Positions 40,081 to 47,904 of a DNA stretch of 64,000 nucleotides are shown here, piece after piece; the first letter of the stretch is position 1; each line of letters opens with the position of its first letter. The translations under genes were made by a program, and so were the position numbers. Source of the DNA: Sporichthyaceae bacterium. GTDB lineage: Bacteria; Actinomycetota; Actinomycetes; Sporichthyales; Sporichthyaceae. Location of the stretch: positions 1-64,000 of the forward strand of contig DASXPS010000032.1 of NCBI GenBank assembly GCA_036493475.1, read 5' to 3'. The notes beneath the pieces are model-generated. The model worked only from the letters and a program-made list of their open reading frames with translations. It was not told the origin of the DNA and searched no databases.

Positions 40081-41358
40081 ATGACGACGATGGAAATCCC
40101 CGGGTCGGTCGAGGCCGAGGACGAGGAGGCCTTCGGTCGGCTCACCGCCGCCGGCATCGAACGGTTCCGGGAGAAGATCGGCCTGGACTGGCCCTATGAC
40201 CGCTGGACCACCTGGAACGAGCAGGCCGGCCGGGACGGCATCCGCCACTACGCGCATGGCTTCGGCGACGACAACCCGCTGTACACCGACCCCGAGCACG
40301 CCGCCCGCAGCCGCTGGGGTGCGGTGATCGCCCCGCCCGGCTTCCTGGAGGGCGCCGGGCTCACCCCGGAGATTCCCCGCCGCCCGCAGGACAAGGGCCG
40401 CGGCAAGGGCGCGCTGTCCGGCGTGCACATGTTCTGGGCCGGCGACGCCATCCGCTACTTTGCGCCGGTGCGCGAGGGCGACCGGCTGTGGGTGCGGCGG
40501 TTCTACGTCTCCATCGACGAGAAGGAATCCCGGTTCGGCGGGACGTCCGCGTACTCGGTGCGCCGCCGCGTCTACTGGAACGACGCGGGCGAACTCATCG
40601 CGATCTGGGACGCCAACTTCGTGCACACCGAACGGGACACCGCGGCCAAGCGCAACAAGACGCAGACCGAGCCGCCCGCTCAGCACATCTACACCGAGAA
40701 CGAACTGGCCGAGGTGGACGCGCACTACGTCGCGGAGATCACCCGTGGCGCGGACCCGCGTTACGTCGAGGACGTCGTGGTGGACGAGGAACTGACGCCG
40801 CGTTACCGCGGTCCGATGGTCATCGGCGACATCATCGCCTGGCTGCAGGGCAACGGCCGGCACGAGATCTACCCGTACAAGCTCAATCACCGCAACCGCT
40901 CGCGGATGGGCGGGTTCTACTCGCGGAACTCCGACGGGGCCTGGGATTCCGCGATGCGAGTGCACTGGGATGACGAGTTCGCCCGCTCCGTGGGGGCGCG
41001 GCGCGCCTACGACTACGGCATGCTGCGCAACGCCTGGATGGCGCACGCGGTCACCGACTGGATGGGCGACGACGCCATCCTGGTCAGCTGCGACGACCGG
41101 ATTACCGGGTTCAACACTCTCGGCGACCTGACCCGCATCACCGGATCGATCACCGAGGTGGACAGCACGGGGGATTGGCCCGAGGTCGGGGTCAGCGTGG
41201 CCTGCCACAACCAGTTCGACGAGCGCACCGCGCACGGCACGTTCCGGGTGCGGCTGCCCTCGCGGGAGCGCGGCCTGCCGGAGTTCCCTGCCGCGCCGGC
41301 CGACCATGGTTTGCTGCCCGGCATGCCGACCCCGATCAGCGGCCCGTGGGCGAACTGA
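40081..41358 (+). CDS. Double-hotdog MaoC-like dehydratase/hydratase
   Basis: This 425-residue protein has two hotdog halves. The N-terminal half (about 1-170) is of the FAS1-dehydratase/MaoC type: HYAHGFGDDNPLYTDPEHAARSRWG with the D-N-P-x-H core, then PPGFLEGAG. The C-terminal half (about 220-400) is more divergent. It would add water to an enoyl-CoA. The start has AAGGAG 8 bases upstream. It leads a second operon with an aldehyde dehydrogenase and an acyl-CoA ligase, and is preceded by motif site 5. Confidence 0.88.
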   Translation: MTTMEIPGSVEAEDEEAFGRLTAAGIERFREKIGLDWPYDRWTTWNEQAGRDGIRHYAHGFGDDNPLYTDPEHAARSRWGAVIAPPGFLEGAGLTPEIPRRPQDKGRGKGALSGVHMFWAGDAIRYFAPVREGDRLWVRRFYVSIDEKESRFGGTSAYSVRRRVYWNDAGELIAIWDANFVHTERDTAAKRNKTQTEPPAQHIYTENELAEVDAHYVAEITRGADPRYVEDVVVDEELTPRYRGPMVIGDIIAWLQGNGRHEIYPYKLNHRNRSRMGGFYSRNSDGAWDSAMRVHWDDEFARSVGARRAYDYGMLRNAWMAHAVTDWMGDDAILVSCDDRITGFNTLGDLTRITGSITEVDSTGDWPEVGVSVACHNQFDERTAHGTFRVRLPSRERGLPEFPAAPADHGLLPGMPTPISGPWAN

Positions 41359-42854
41359 GCACCCCGCCGACCCCGGCGCTGCCCTGTGCGGCCGCGGGGT
41401 TCGTCGACGGCGCTTGGGTTTGCGGGGACGCGGACGTCGAGCAGGTGCTCGACCCGGCGACGGGTGCGGTGCTCGGCGCGGTGCCGCACGCCACGCCCGC
41501 GCAGGTCGCGTCCGCGGTGGCCGCCGCGCGTCGGGCCGCGGACGGGGCGTGGGGTCGCGAGACGCCGGCCGGGCGCAGTGCGCTGCTGCGCCGACTGCTG
41601 GACACCCTTGCCGCCGAGGCCGACCGCATCCTCGAGGTGGTTGTCGCCGAGACCGGCTGCCCGGTTACCCTGGCCCGCGGTCAGCAGGTCGGGTTGCCGC
41701 TGCAGCACCTGGCGTACTGGGCGGACGCCGCGCTGCGCCCCGAACTCGACCCACGCCCGCCGGTCGTCACGACGCGCTCGGACGGCTCCGGCGTGGTCGG
41801 GAACTGGGTGGTGCGCCGCGAGCCGTACGGCGTGGTTGCCGCGATCACCCCGTACAACTTCCCGTTCTTGGAGAACGTGATGAAGCTCGGCCCGGCACTG
41901 GCCGCCGGGAACGCCGTGGTGCTCAAACCCTCGCCGTACACGCCGTTCTCGGGGCTGCTGCTCGCCGAGGCGTGGCAACGCGCGGACCTGCCGCCGGGTG
42001 TGCTGAACGTGGTCACCGGTGGCGCGGAGGTCGGCGTCCCGCTCACCTGCGACCCGGGGGTGGACCTGATCTCGTTCACCGGCGCGGATGCGGTCGGCGC
42101 CGCGATCCTCGCCGCTGCCGCACCGCGGCTGACCAAGGTGTTGCTCGAACTCGGCGGGAAATCCGCGCTGATCGTCCGCGCCGACGCCGACCTCGAACTC
42201 GCCGCGCGGCTGGGCGCGGCCGGCGTGACCACGCACGCGGGGCAGGGCTGTGTGCTGACAACCCGTCACCTGGTTTATCCATCGGTGCGCACCGAATACC
42301 TGGATCGAATGGCGACGCTGCTGAGCAAGGCCGTGGTCGGCGACCCACGCGACCCGGTCACCACCATGGGCCCGCTCATCCGCACCGTGGCCCGGGACCG
42401 GGTGGAGGATTATGTGGCCGGGGCGCTCGCGCAGGGCGCAAGGGTGGTGCACGGCGCCGCCCGTCCGGACAACCTGCCGGCTCATCTCGGCGGCGCCTAC
42501 TACCTGCCGACCGTGTTAGCCGAGGTCGACAACACCTGGCCGGTGGCCCGCGAGGAGATCTTCGGCCCGGTCGCCGTGGTGATCGAGGTGGCCGACGACG
42601 ACGAGGCCATCGAGGTCGCGAACGACTCGCCCTACGGCTTGGGCGGGCACATTGTCGGCCGGGACACGGCCGCCGCGTTCGCGATGGCCAACCGACTGCG
42701 GGTGGGCAGCGTCGACCTCAACGGCGGACCCGGCTGGACCAACCCCGCGGTGCCGTTCGGCGGCATGAAGCGCTCCGGGCTCGGCCGGGAGAACGGACCC
42801 GAGGGCCTGGACGAATACACCCAACTCAAGACGATCAAGTTTCCGGCCCGATGA
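41346..42854 (+). CDS. Aldehyde dehydrogenase
   Basis: This 502-residue aldehyde dehydrogenase has the cofactor loop AITPYNFPF, FTGADAVGAA, base Glu in LELGGKSA and nucleophile Cys302 in HAGQGC. The C-terminal REEIFGPVAVV and PFGGMKRSGLGRENG motifs are typical. The GTG at 41346 lies within the last 13 bases of the dehydratase gene; no stronger start is seen downstream. It is about 40% similar in layout to the one at 35782, so the pathway may have two separate aldehyde steps. Confidence 0.92.
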   Translation: MGELSTPPTPALPCAAAGFVDGAWVCGDADVEQVLDPATGAVLGAVPHATPAQVASAVAAARRAADGAWGRETPAGRSALLRRLLDTLAAEADRILEVVVAETGCPVTLARGQQVGLPLQHLAYWADAALRPELDPRPPVVTTRSDGSGVVGNWVVRREPYGVVAAITPYNFPFLENVMKLGPALAAGNAVVLKPSPYTPFSGLLLAEAWQRADLPPGVLNVVTGGAEVGVPLTCDPGVDLISFTGADAVGAAILAAAAPRLTKVLLELGGKSALIVRADADLELAARLGAAGVTTHAGQGCVLTTRHLVYPSVRTEYLDRMATLLSKAVVGDPRDPVTTMGPLIRTVARDRVEDYVAGALAQGARVVHGAARPDNLPAHLGGAYYLPTVLAEVDNTWPVAREEIFGPVAVVIEVADDDEAIEVANDSPYGLGGHIVGRDTAAAFAMANRLRVGSVDLNGGPGWTNPAVPFGGMKRSGLGRENGPEGLDEYTQLKTIKFPAR

Positions 42855-44395
42855 GCGACCGTATCCCCGGCGGTTCGCTGGCGAAGCTGCTCGCTTGGCG
42901 CGCGGCGGAGAATCCCGACGCCGGCTTCGTGTTCGTCGAGGACGACGGCCCGTGGACCTATGGGCAATTGGCCGCGGCCGCGTCTCGCATCGCCACTCAG
43001 CTCACCGTCACCCCCGGCGACCGGGTGATCGTCCGCGTTGGAAACGACGAACGCTTTCTGCCCGCGCTGTGTGCGGTGTGGCTGCGCGCGGCCGCCGTCG
43101 TCCCCATGCACCCCGCAGCACCCGCGGCCGAGGTCACGCGGGTGGTCGAGGCACTGGACGTCAGCGCCGTCATCGCCGACCCCGACGACCCATGCCGCAT
43201 CGAGGTCGCCGTCCCCGTCACCCCCTTCCCCCGCATCCCCCTCACCACCCCCGTTGCGTCCGAAGAAGTGGGGGTGCCCGGACCCTCTTCTTCGGACGCA
43301 AGGCAGGGGGTGGGGTCGCAGCCGGCGCTGGTATTGCTCACCTCGGGGACGACCGGTGCGCCGAAGGGTGTGGTGCTCACTCACGACAATGCCTGGTCCA
43401 ATGTGCGCGCCACGGTTTCCGCGTTCCGCAGCGACACCACGCCGACCCCGCTCGCCGCCGAGGACAAGCCGCCGAACCTCATCGCGAACCCGCTCTCGCA
43501 CACCGCGGGCGTGGTGCGGCTGATCTTCGCGCTCTACGTCGGGCGGCGCGTCGTGTTGCTGCGCAAGTTCGACGGCCGCACCACCAAACGACTACTGGAC
43601 CGGCACGGCATCGACGCATTGACGTTGAACCCGACGATGCTGCGGATTCTGCTCGACGCCCTGGAACCCGGTGCGGACCTCGGCCGGGTGCGCTACGTCG
43701 GGTCGGGCACCGCGCCGTTGCCGCCCGCGCTGCGCGAGGAGTTCGAGGCGCGGTTCAAGGTGCCGGTGCTGCAGGCCTACGGGCAGACGGAGGCGTTCGG
43801 CGGCATCACGGTGGAGAGCGTCAAGGACGTGTTGGCCGGCCGCCGCCGGCCGGGCTCGGTGGGCCGCGCGCTGCCCGGCGTCGAACTGCGCATCGTCTGC
43901 GCCGACGGCTCCGCTGCCGCGCCCGGCGAGCAGGGCGAGATCCAGGCCCGCAGCAGATCCTGCACGGCCGGCTACCTCGGCGCGGAGCCCGGCGCCGGCC
44001 CGCTGGATGCCGACGGCTGGCTGCGCACCGGTGACCTCGGGCACCTCGACACCGACGGTTACCTCTACATCACCGGCCGGTTGAAAAACACCATCATTTG
44101 CGGCGGTTTCAACGTCATCCCCGAGGAGGTCGAGGCCGCCCTGGAGGAAGACCCACGGGTGCGCGAGGCGGTCGTGGTGCCGCTGCCCGACGACAAACTC
44201 GGCGAGATCCCGGTTGCCGTGGTGGAGGCCGACGCCACTCCCGCCGACGTGTTGGCCGCGGTGGCACCGCGGTTGGCGCCGTACAAGCGGCCGCGGCAGG
44301 TGTTCGTGGTGACGCAGCTACCCCGGGTGCCCAACGGCAAGGTGGACCGGCCCGCCGCGCAGGCGATGGCCAAGGGCGCGGCGAGCACGCTGTGA
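42851..44395 (+). CDS. AMP-forming acyl-CoA synthetase containing the palindromic insert
   Basis: This 514-residue ANL ligase has the A3 motif LLTSGTTGAPKG (about residues 162-173), A5 QAYGQTEAFGG, A7/A8 GWLRTGDLGHLDTDGYLYITGRLKN and the catalytic Lys in VPNGKVDRP near residue 499. Just before A3, at about residues 135-151, is a 16-residue insert (VASEEVGVPGPSSSDA) encoded by the palindromic repeat; it occupies a surface linker and need not affect catalysis. The ATG overlaps the aldehyde dehydrogenase stop. Confidence 0.93.
   Translation: MSDRIPGGSLAKLLAWRAAENPDAGFVFVEDDGPWTYGQLAAAASRIATQLTVTPGDRVIVRVGNDERFLPALCAVWLRAAAVVPMHPAAPAAEVTRVVEALDVSAVIADPDDPCRIEVAVPVTPFPRIPLTTPVASEEVGVPGPSSSDARQGVGSQPALVLLTSGTTGAPKGVVLTHDNAWSNVRATVSAFRSDTTPTPLAAEDKPPNLIANPLSHTAGVVRLIFALYVGRRVVLLRKFDGRTTKRLLDRHGIDALTLNPTMLRILLDALEPGADLGRVRYVGSGTAPLPPALREEFEARFKVPVLQAYGQTEAFGGITVESVKDVLAGRRRPGSVGRALPGVELRIVCADGSAAAPGEQGEIQARSRSCTAGYLGAEPGAGPLDADGWLRTGDLGHLDTDGYLYITGRLKNTIICGGFNVIPEEVEAALEEDPRVREAVVVPLPDDKLGEIPVAVVEADATPADVLAAVAPRLAPYKRPRQVFVVTQLPRVPNGKVDRPAAQAMAKGAASTL
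43253..43302. repeat. 50-bp palindromic repeat inside the acyl-CoA ligase gene (copy B)
   Basis: Perfect 15-base arms TTGCGTCCGAAGAAG (43254-43268) and CTTCTTCGGACGCAA (43287-43301) flank an 18-base centre that itself contains GGGTGCCCGGACCC. The element shares the copy A sequence and frame. It lies in the linker before the ATP-binding A3 motif. Confidence 0.92.
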
Positions 44396-44409
44396 CAGCT
44401 GACGGACGC

Positions 44410-45156
44410 TCAGATCTCCAGGTCGAGCACGCTGGCGGTGTCCACGGTGGCGGCCAGCCGGTTGTGGATGAACTCCAGGTGCTCCCGCCACACCCGAGCC
44501 GCCGCGGCGAAGTCGCCGGCTTCGATCAGGGTGACCACCTGGTCGTGCGCGTCCAGCGACTCCTTGGACCGCGACGGCTCCCGGGTGCGCACCCGCTGGT
44601 TCTCGAACCGCGCCGCGTGCGCATCGATGAGCTGCTGCACCAGTTCCTGGAACAGGGTCAGCGCGGGGCTGCCCGCCAACGCGACCAGTTCGGTGTGGAA
44701 CCGGCCGCCGACGGCGCACAGCTGCGCGAAATCCAGGTCCTGTCGGGTCTGCGCCACCAGGTCGCGCAGCACCGCGATCTGCTCGGCGTTGGGCGGGCGG
44801 TGGGCCAGCTCGCTGATCGCCGCCGGCTCCAGCAGCAGCCGCGCGGTGTGTACGTCGTCCAGCGACGTGACGTGGAACATCAGCACGTTGCCCAGGTAGC
44901 GCCCGGCCACCTTCGCCGAGGGCCGGTTCACCCGGGTGCCGCCGCGCCGGCCGCGCTGCACGGTGACCAGCCGCTCCGTCTCCAGGATGCGCAGCGCCTG
45001 ACGCAAGGTCGGCCGGGACACCTCCAGCTCGGCGGTCATCTCCGCCTCGGGCGGCAGCATCTCGCCCTCGGCGCGCGTGCCCAGCACGATCTCCCGGCGC
45101 AACTGCGCCGCGACGACCTCGGCCGCCTTGAGCACCACGGGCGCCGCATCGGTCAT
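44410..45156 (-). CDS. GntR/FadR-type transcriptional regulator (FCD domain)
   Basis: This 248-residue regulator has a winged helix (about residues 8-75: VVAAQLRREIVLGTR, MTAELEVSRPTLRQALRILE, LVTVQRGRRGGTRV) and an FCD helical domain with His residues (GGRFHTELVALAG, DAHDQVVTLIEAGD). ATG 45156 gives the standard N-terminus; a start 12 codons earlier would collide with the divergent oxidoreductase gene. It converges on the acyl-CoA ligase gene. It is the second FadR-like regulator in the island and another candidate for the six-site motif. Confidence 0.92.
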   Translation of the reverse strand: MTDAAPVVLKAAEVVAAQLRREIVLGTRAEGEMLPPEAEMTAELEVSRPTLRQALRILETERLVTVQRGRRGGTRVNRPSAKVAGRYLGNVLMFHVTSLDDVHTARLLLEPAAISELAHRPPNAEQIAVLRDLVAQTRQDLDFAQLCAVGGRFHTELVALAGSPALTLFQELVQQLIDAHAARFENQRVRTREPSRSKESLDAHDQVVTLIEAGDFAAAARVWREHLEFIHNRLAATVDTASVLDLEI

Positions 45157-45190
45157 GCCGGCGATGGTAACCGCCCGGCGGGGTGCTGAC

Positions 45191-46186
45191 ATGCGCGTGT
45201 CCGTGCGTGTTCGCTACGCGGCACCCGCCGCCCTGGAACCGCTGCTGGTCGCCGCGGAAGACTTCGGCTACGACGGGTTCTGGATCAGCGAGCCGTGGGG
45301 CGTGGACGCGTTCGCGGTACTGGGCTGGTGCGCGGCCCGCACCCGTCGCATTCCGCTCGGCACGCACGTCGCATCGGTGTTCGCCCGCACCCCGGCGGCC
45401 ACCGCGGCCGCGGCGGCCACCGTGGCGAGCTTGTCGGGGGGCCGGTTCCGGTTGGGGCTGGGCACGTCCGGGCCGAACGTGGTCGAGGGCTGGCATGGGG
45501 TGCCGTTCGACGCGCCGGTGGAGCGCACCCGGGACACCATCGCCGTGCTGCGGGCGGTGCTGTCCGGCGAGAAGGTGGCGCACGACGGGGCCACCGTTTC
45601 GGTGCCGCTGGGCGAGCGCCGTGCGTTGCGTACCGCGCTGGCCGATGAGGTGCCGCCGGTGCCGGTGTACCTGGGCGCGCTCGGACCGCGCAATCAGCGG
45701 CTCACCGCGGACGTGGCCGACGGCTGGACGCCGACCCCGTACTCACCCGACTTCGACGCGGGTTCGGCCGGACCGCTGCGGGAGCGCCTGGCCGGCAACG
45801 GGCGCACCGTCGCGGTGGCACCCACGTGTCCGGTGGCGATCGGCGCGGACCTGAGTGCGCTGTGGGAACTGGAGCGCGGCTGGTCCGCGCTGTACCTCGG
45901 CGGCATGGGCGAGTTCTACGCGACCGCGGCCCGGGCCATGGGGCAGGACGCGATGGTGGAGCGGATCCGCGAGCGCTGGGCGGCCGGTGACCGACGTGCC
46001 GCCAAGGCCGCGGTGGGCGACGACTACGCCGACGCCATCGGGCTTTTCGGGTCGGCCACCCGCATCGGCGAGCGGGCTGCACGCTACGTCGCGGCCGGGG
46101 TGGACGAGTTGGTGCTCGAACTGCGCAAGCCGGACCTCGAGGACCAGCTCGCCGACCTGCGTGCGGTGCGGGAGGCGTTGTCGTGA
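45191..46186 (+). CDS. LLM-class (F420-type) flavin oxidoreductase
   Basis: This 331-residue TIM-barrel oxidoreductase of the luciferase-like class begins MRVSVRVRYAAPAALEPLLVA. It has GFWISEPWGVDAFAVLGW, RIPLGTHVASVFARTP and the characteristic LSGGRFRLGLGTSGPNVVEGWHG. Such enzymes use F420 or FMN to reduce or dehydrogenate an organic substrate. It is divergent from the GntR gene (34 bases apart) and 12 bases ahead of a crotonase, with which it is probably co-transcribed. Confidence 0.9.
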   Translation: MRVSVRVRYAAPAALEPLLVAAEDFGYDGFWISEPWGVDAFAVLGWCAARTRRIPLGTHVASVFARTPAATAAAAATVASLSGGRFRLGLGTSGPNVVEGWHGVPFDAPVERTRDTIAVLRAVLSGEKVAHDGATVSVPLGERRALRTALADEVPPVPVYLGALGPRNQRLTADVADGWTPTPYSPDFDAGSAGPLRERLAGNGRTVAVAPTCPVAIGADLSALWELERGWSALYLGGMGEFYATAARAMGQDAMVERIRERWAAGDRRAAKAAVGDDYADAIGLFGSATRIGERAARYVAAGVDELVLELRKPDLEDQLADLRAVREALS

Positions 46187-46198
46187 CGAGGAGGTGCG

Positions 46199-47032
46199 AT
46201 GCAGTCGGGTGAGTTCACCGAGCTCACGTACGCGGTGAACGCGGGTGTGGCCACCGTGACGCTGAACCGGCCGGACCGGCGCAACGCCTGGTCGGGCCGC
46301 ACGGCGGTGGAGTACCGCTGGGCGCTGCATTATGCGGACATCGACCCAACAGTGCGGGTGGTGGTGCTCGCCGGAGCCGGCCGCGACTTCTGCATCGGCG
46401 CCGACTCGGGCGCGTTGGATGCCATCACCTCGGCCGACGGCGCCTACACACCGGCGAAGCTGCCACTGCCGCCTTACCCCGACGGCGCGCCCAACGGCAT
46501 GCAGCGCAATCACCTGATGCCGTTGCTGATCTCGACCCCGGTCATCGCCGTGCTGCACGGCGCCTGCGCCGGAGCGGGCTTCGTGCTCGCCACCTACGCC
46601 GACTTCCGATTCGCCGCCAAGGACGCCCAGATCACCACCTCGTTCGCCAAGCTCGGCCTGCCCGCGGAGTACGGCATCGGGTGGCTGCTACCCCGCCAGA
46701 TCGGGCTGATCAACGCCGCGCAGCTGCTGTACACCGCCGAGGTCTGCGACGGCGACCGGGCCCGCGAGCTGGGCTGGGTGCAGCAGGTACACGACGCCGA
46801 CGCGGTGCTGCCCGCCGCGCAGTCCTTTGCCCACGAGTTGGCCCGGCACAGTTCGGGAGAGTCACTGCGCATGATGAAGCGTCAGTTGATGGTGGACGCC
46901 TGGGGGTCGTTCGACGACGCCTACACCCGCTCCGTCGAGGACATGAACGCGGCCCTGAAACACCCCGACATGCGGGAGGGATTGGCGGCGCTGACGGAGA
47001 AGCGGCCGACGGATTTCCTGCGCGGTCGGTAA
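46199..47032 (+). CDS. Enoyl-CoA hydratase/isomerase
   Basis: This 277-residue crotonase has AGVATVTLNRPDRRNAWSG, GAGRDFCIGADSGA (about residues 60-73), AVLHGACAGAGFVLATYADFRFA and KLGLPAEYGIGW with the catalytic-side Glu. The ATG has GAGGAGG 5 bases upstream. It follows the LLM oxidoreductase gene and converges, with no gap, on the SDR gene. Confidence 0.92.
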   Translation: MQSGEFTELTYAVNAGVATVTLNRPDRRNAWSGRTAVEYRWALHYADIDPTVRVVVLAGAGRDFCIGADSGALDAITSADGAYTPAKLPLPPYPDGAPNGMQRNHLMPLLISTPVIAVLHGACAGAGFVLATYADFRFAAKDAQITTSFAKLGLPAEYGIGWLLPRQIGLINAAQLLYTAEVCDGDRARELGWVQQVHDADAVLPAAQSFAHELARHSSGESLRMMKRQLMVDAWGSFDDAYTRSVEDMNAALKHPDMREGLAALTEKRPTDFLRGR

Positions 47033-47818
47033 TCAGCGGTTATTCAGCCCGAGGAACACGAGGTCCTGCAGCGTGCTCGGCAGATTTCGAATGGTCACCG
47101 CGCCGCCCAGGCGTCGCGGGATGGTTACCACGCGCGCGTCGCGTTCCACGGCGTCGGTGAGTTGACGGGCCACGTCCGCAGGCGTCAGCACCGGCAGCAC
47201 CCGGGCCAGCCGTGCAGACACCGCGGCGATCTTCTTCGACTGCCGGGCCTGCTCCATCATGTGCGTCCCGGCCACCTCACCGAAGGTGGCCAGCGTGGTG
47301 CGCACGCCGGTGCCCTTCAGATCGCGCTGCAGCACCGAGGTGTAGTGGTGCAACGCCGCCTTGCTGGCCCCGTAGAGCGCCAACTCCGGCACCGCGCTGA
47401 CCGCGGCCAGCGTGGACACGTTCACCAGGTGGCCGCGGCGGCGGGCGATCATGCCGGGCAACGCCTGCCGGCACAGTTCCATCGGCGCGACCGCGTTCAC
47501 GTCCATCAGCAACTTGGCGTTGCCCGCTACCGCATCCTGGGCGGGCGAGACAGCGGTGAGCGCGGCGTTGTTCACCAGCACGTCCAGCGGTCCCAGCCCG
47601 GACTCCACCTCGGCCAGCAGATTGCGCAGCCGATCCGGATCGGCCAGATCGGCGACCACCGGGCGGGCCCCGAGTTCCTCCGCCACCGAGGTCACTCGCT
47701 CTTTGTCCCGACCCAGCACGGTGAGTCGAGCGCCGCGCCGGCCGAACTCGCGGGCGATCTCCACCCCGATCCCGTGCGAGGCTCCGGTGATCAGCGCGTG
47801 CGCCCCGGCCAGTTGCAC
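47033..47818 (-). CDS. Short-chain dehydrogenase/reductase
   Basis: This 261-residue classical SDR has ALITGASHGIGVEIA (about residues 8-22), VNNAALT, catalytic Ser in VNVSTLAAVSA and YGASK (about 150-154). The tail LGGAVTIRNLPSTLQDLVFLGLNNR resembles SDRs of actinomycete lipid clusters. The GTG start has GAGGAGG. It is divergent from the swivelling-domain gene, with motif site 6 between. Confidence 0.9.
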   Translation of the reverse strand: MQLAGAHALITGASHGIGVEIAREFGRRGARLTVLGRDKERVTSVAEELGARPVVADLADPDRLRNLLAEVESGLGPLDVLVNNAALTAVSPAQDAVAGNAKLLMDVNAVAPMELCRQALPGMIARRRGHLVNVSTLAAVSAVPELALYGASKAALHHYTSVLQRDLKGTGVRTTLATFGEVAGTHMMEQARQSKKIAAVSARLARVLPVLTPADVARQLTDAVERDARVVTIPRRLGGAVTIRNLPSTLQDLVFLGLNNR

Positions 47819-47865
47819 GGCGCCCTCCTCAAACTGTGGTGGCCCTCAACGGCTTACCGCTATAT

Positions 47866-47881
47866 TAGGTAGCGATTTATG
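47866..47881 (-). promoter_or_regulatory. Island motif, site 6 (SDR / swivelling-domain divergent promoter)
   Basis: On the minus strand this reads CATAAATCGCTACCTA, continuing ATATAGCGG. It ends 23 bases before the ATG of the gene at 47905. TATATTAGGT on the plus strand could supply a -10 box. The core ATAAATCG is identical to sites 1, 3 and 5. Confidence 0.58.
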
Positions 47882-47904
47882 GCTGCGGGAAGGGTATCGA
47901 CTCG

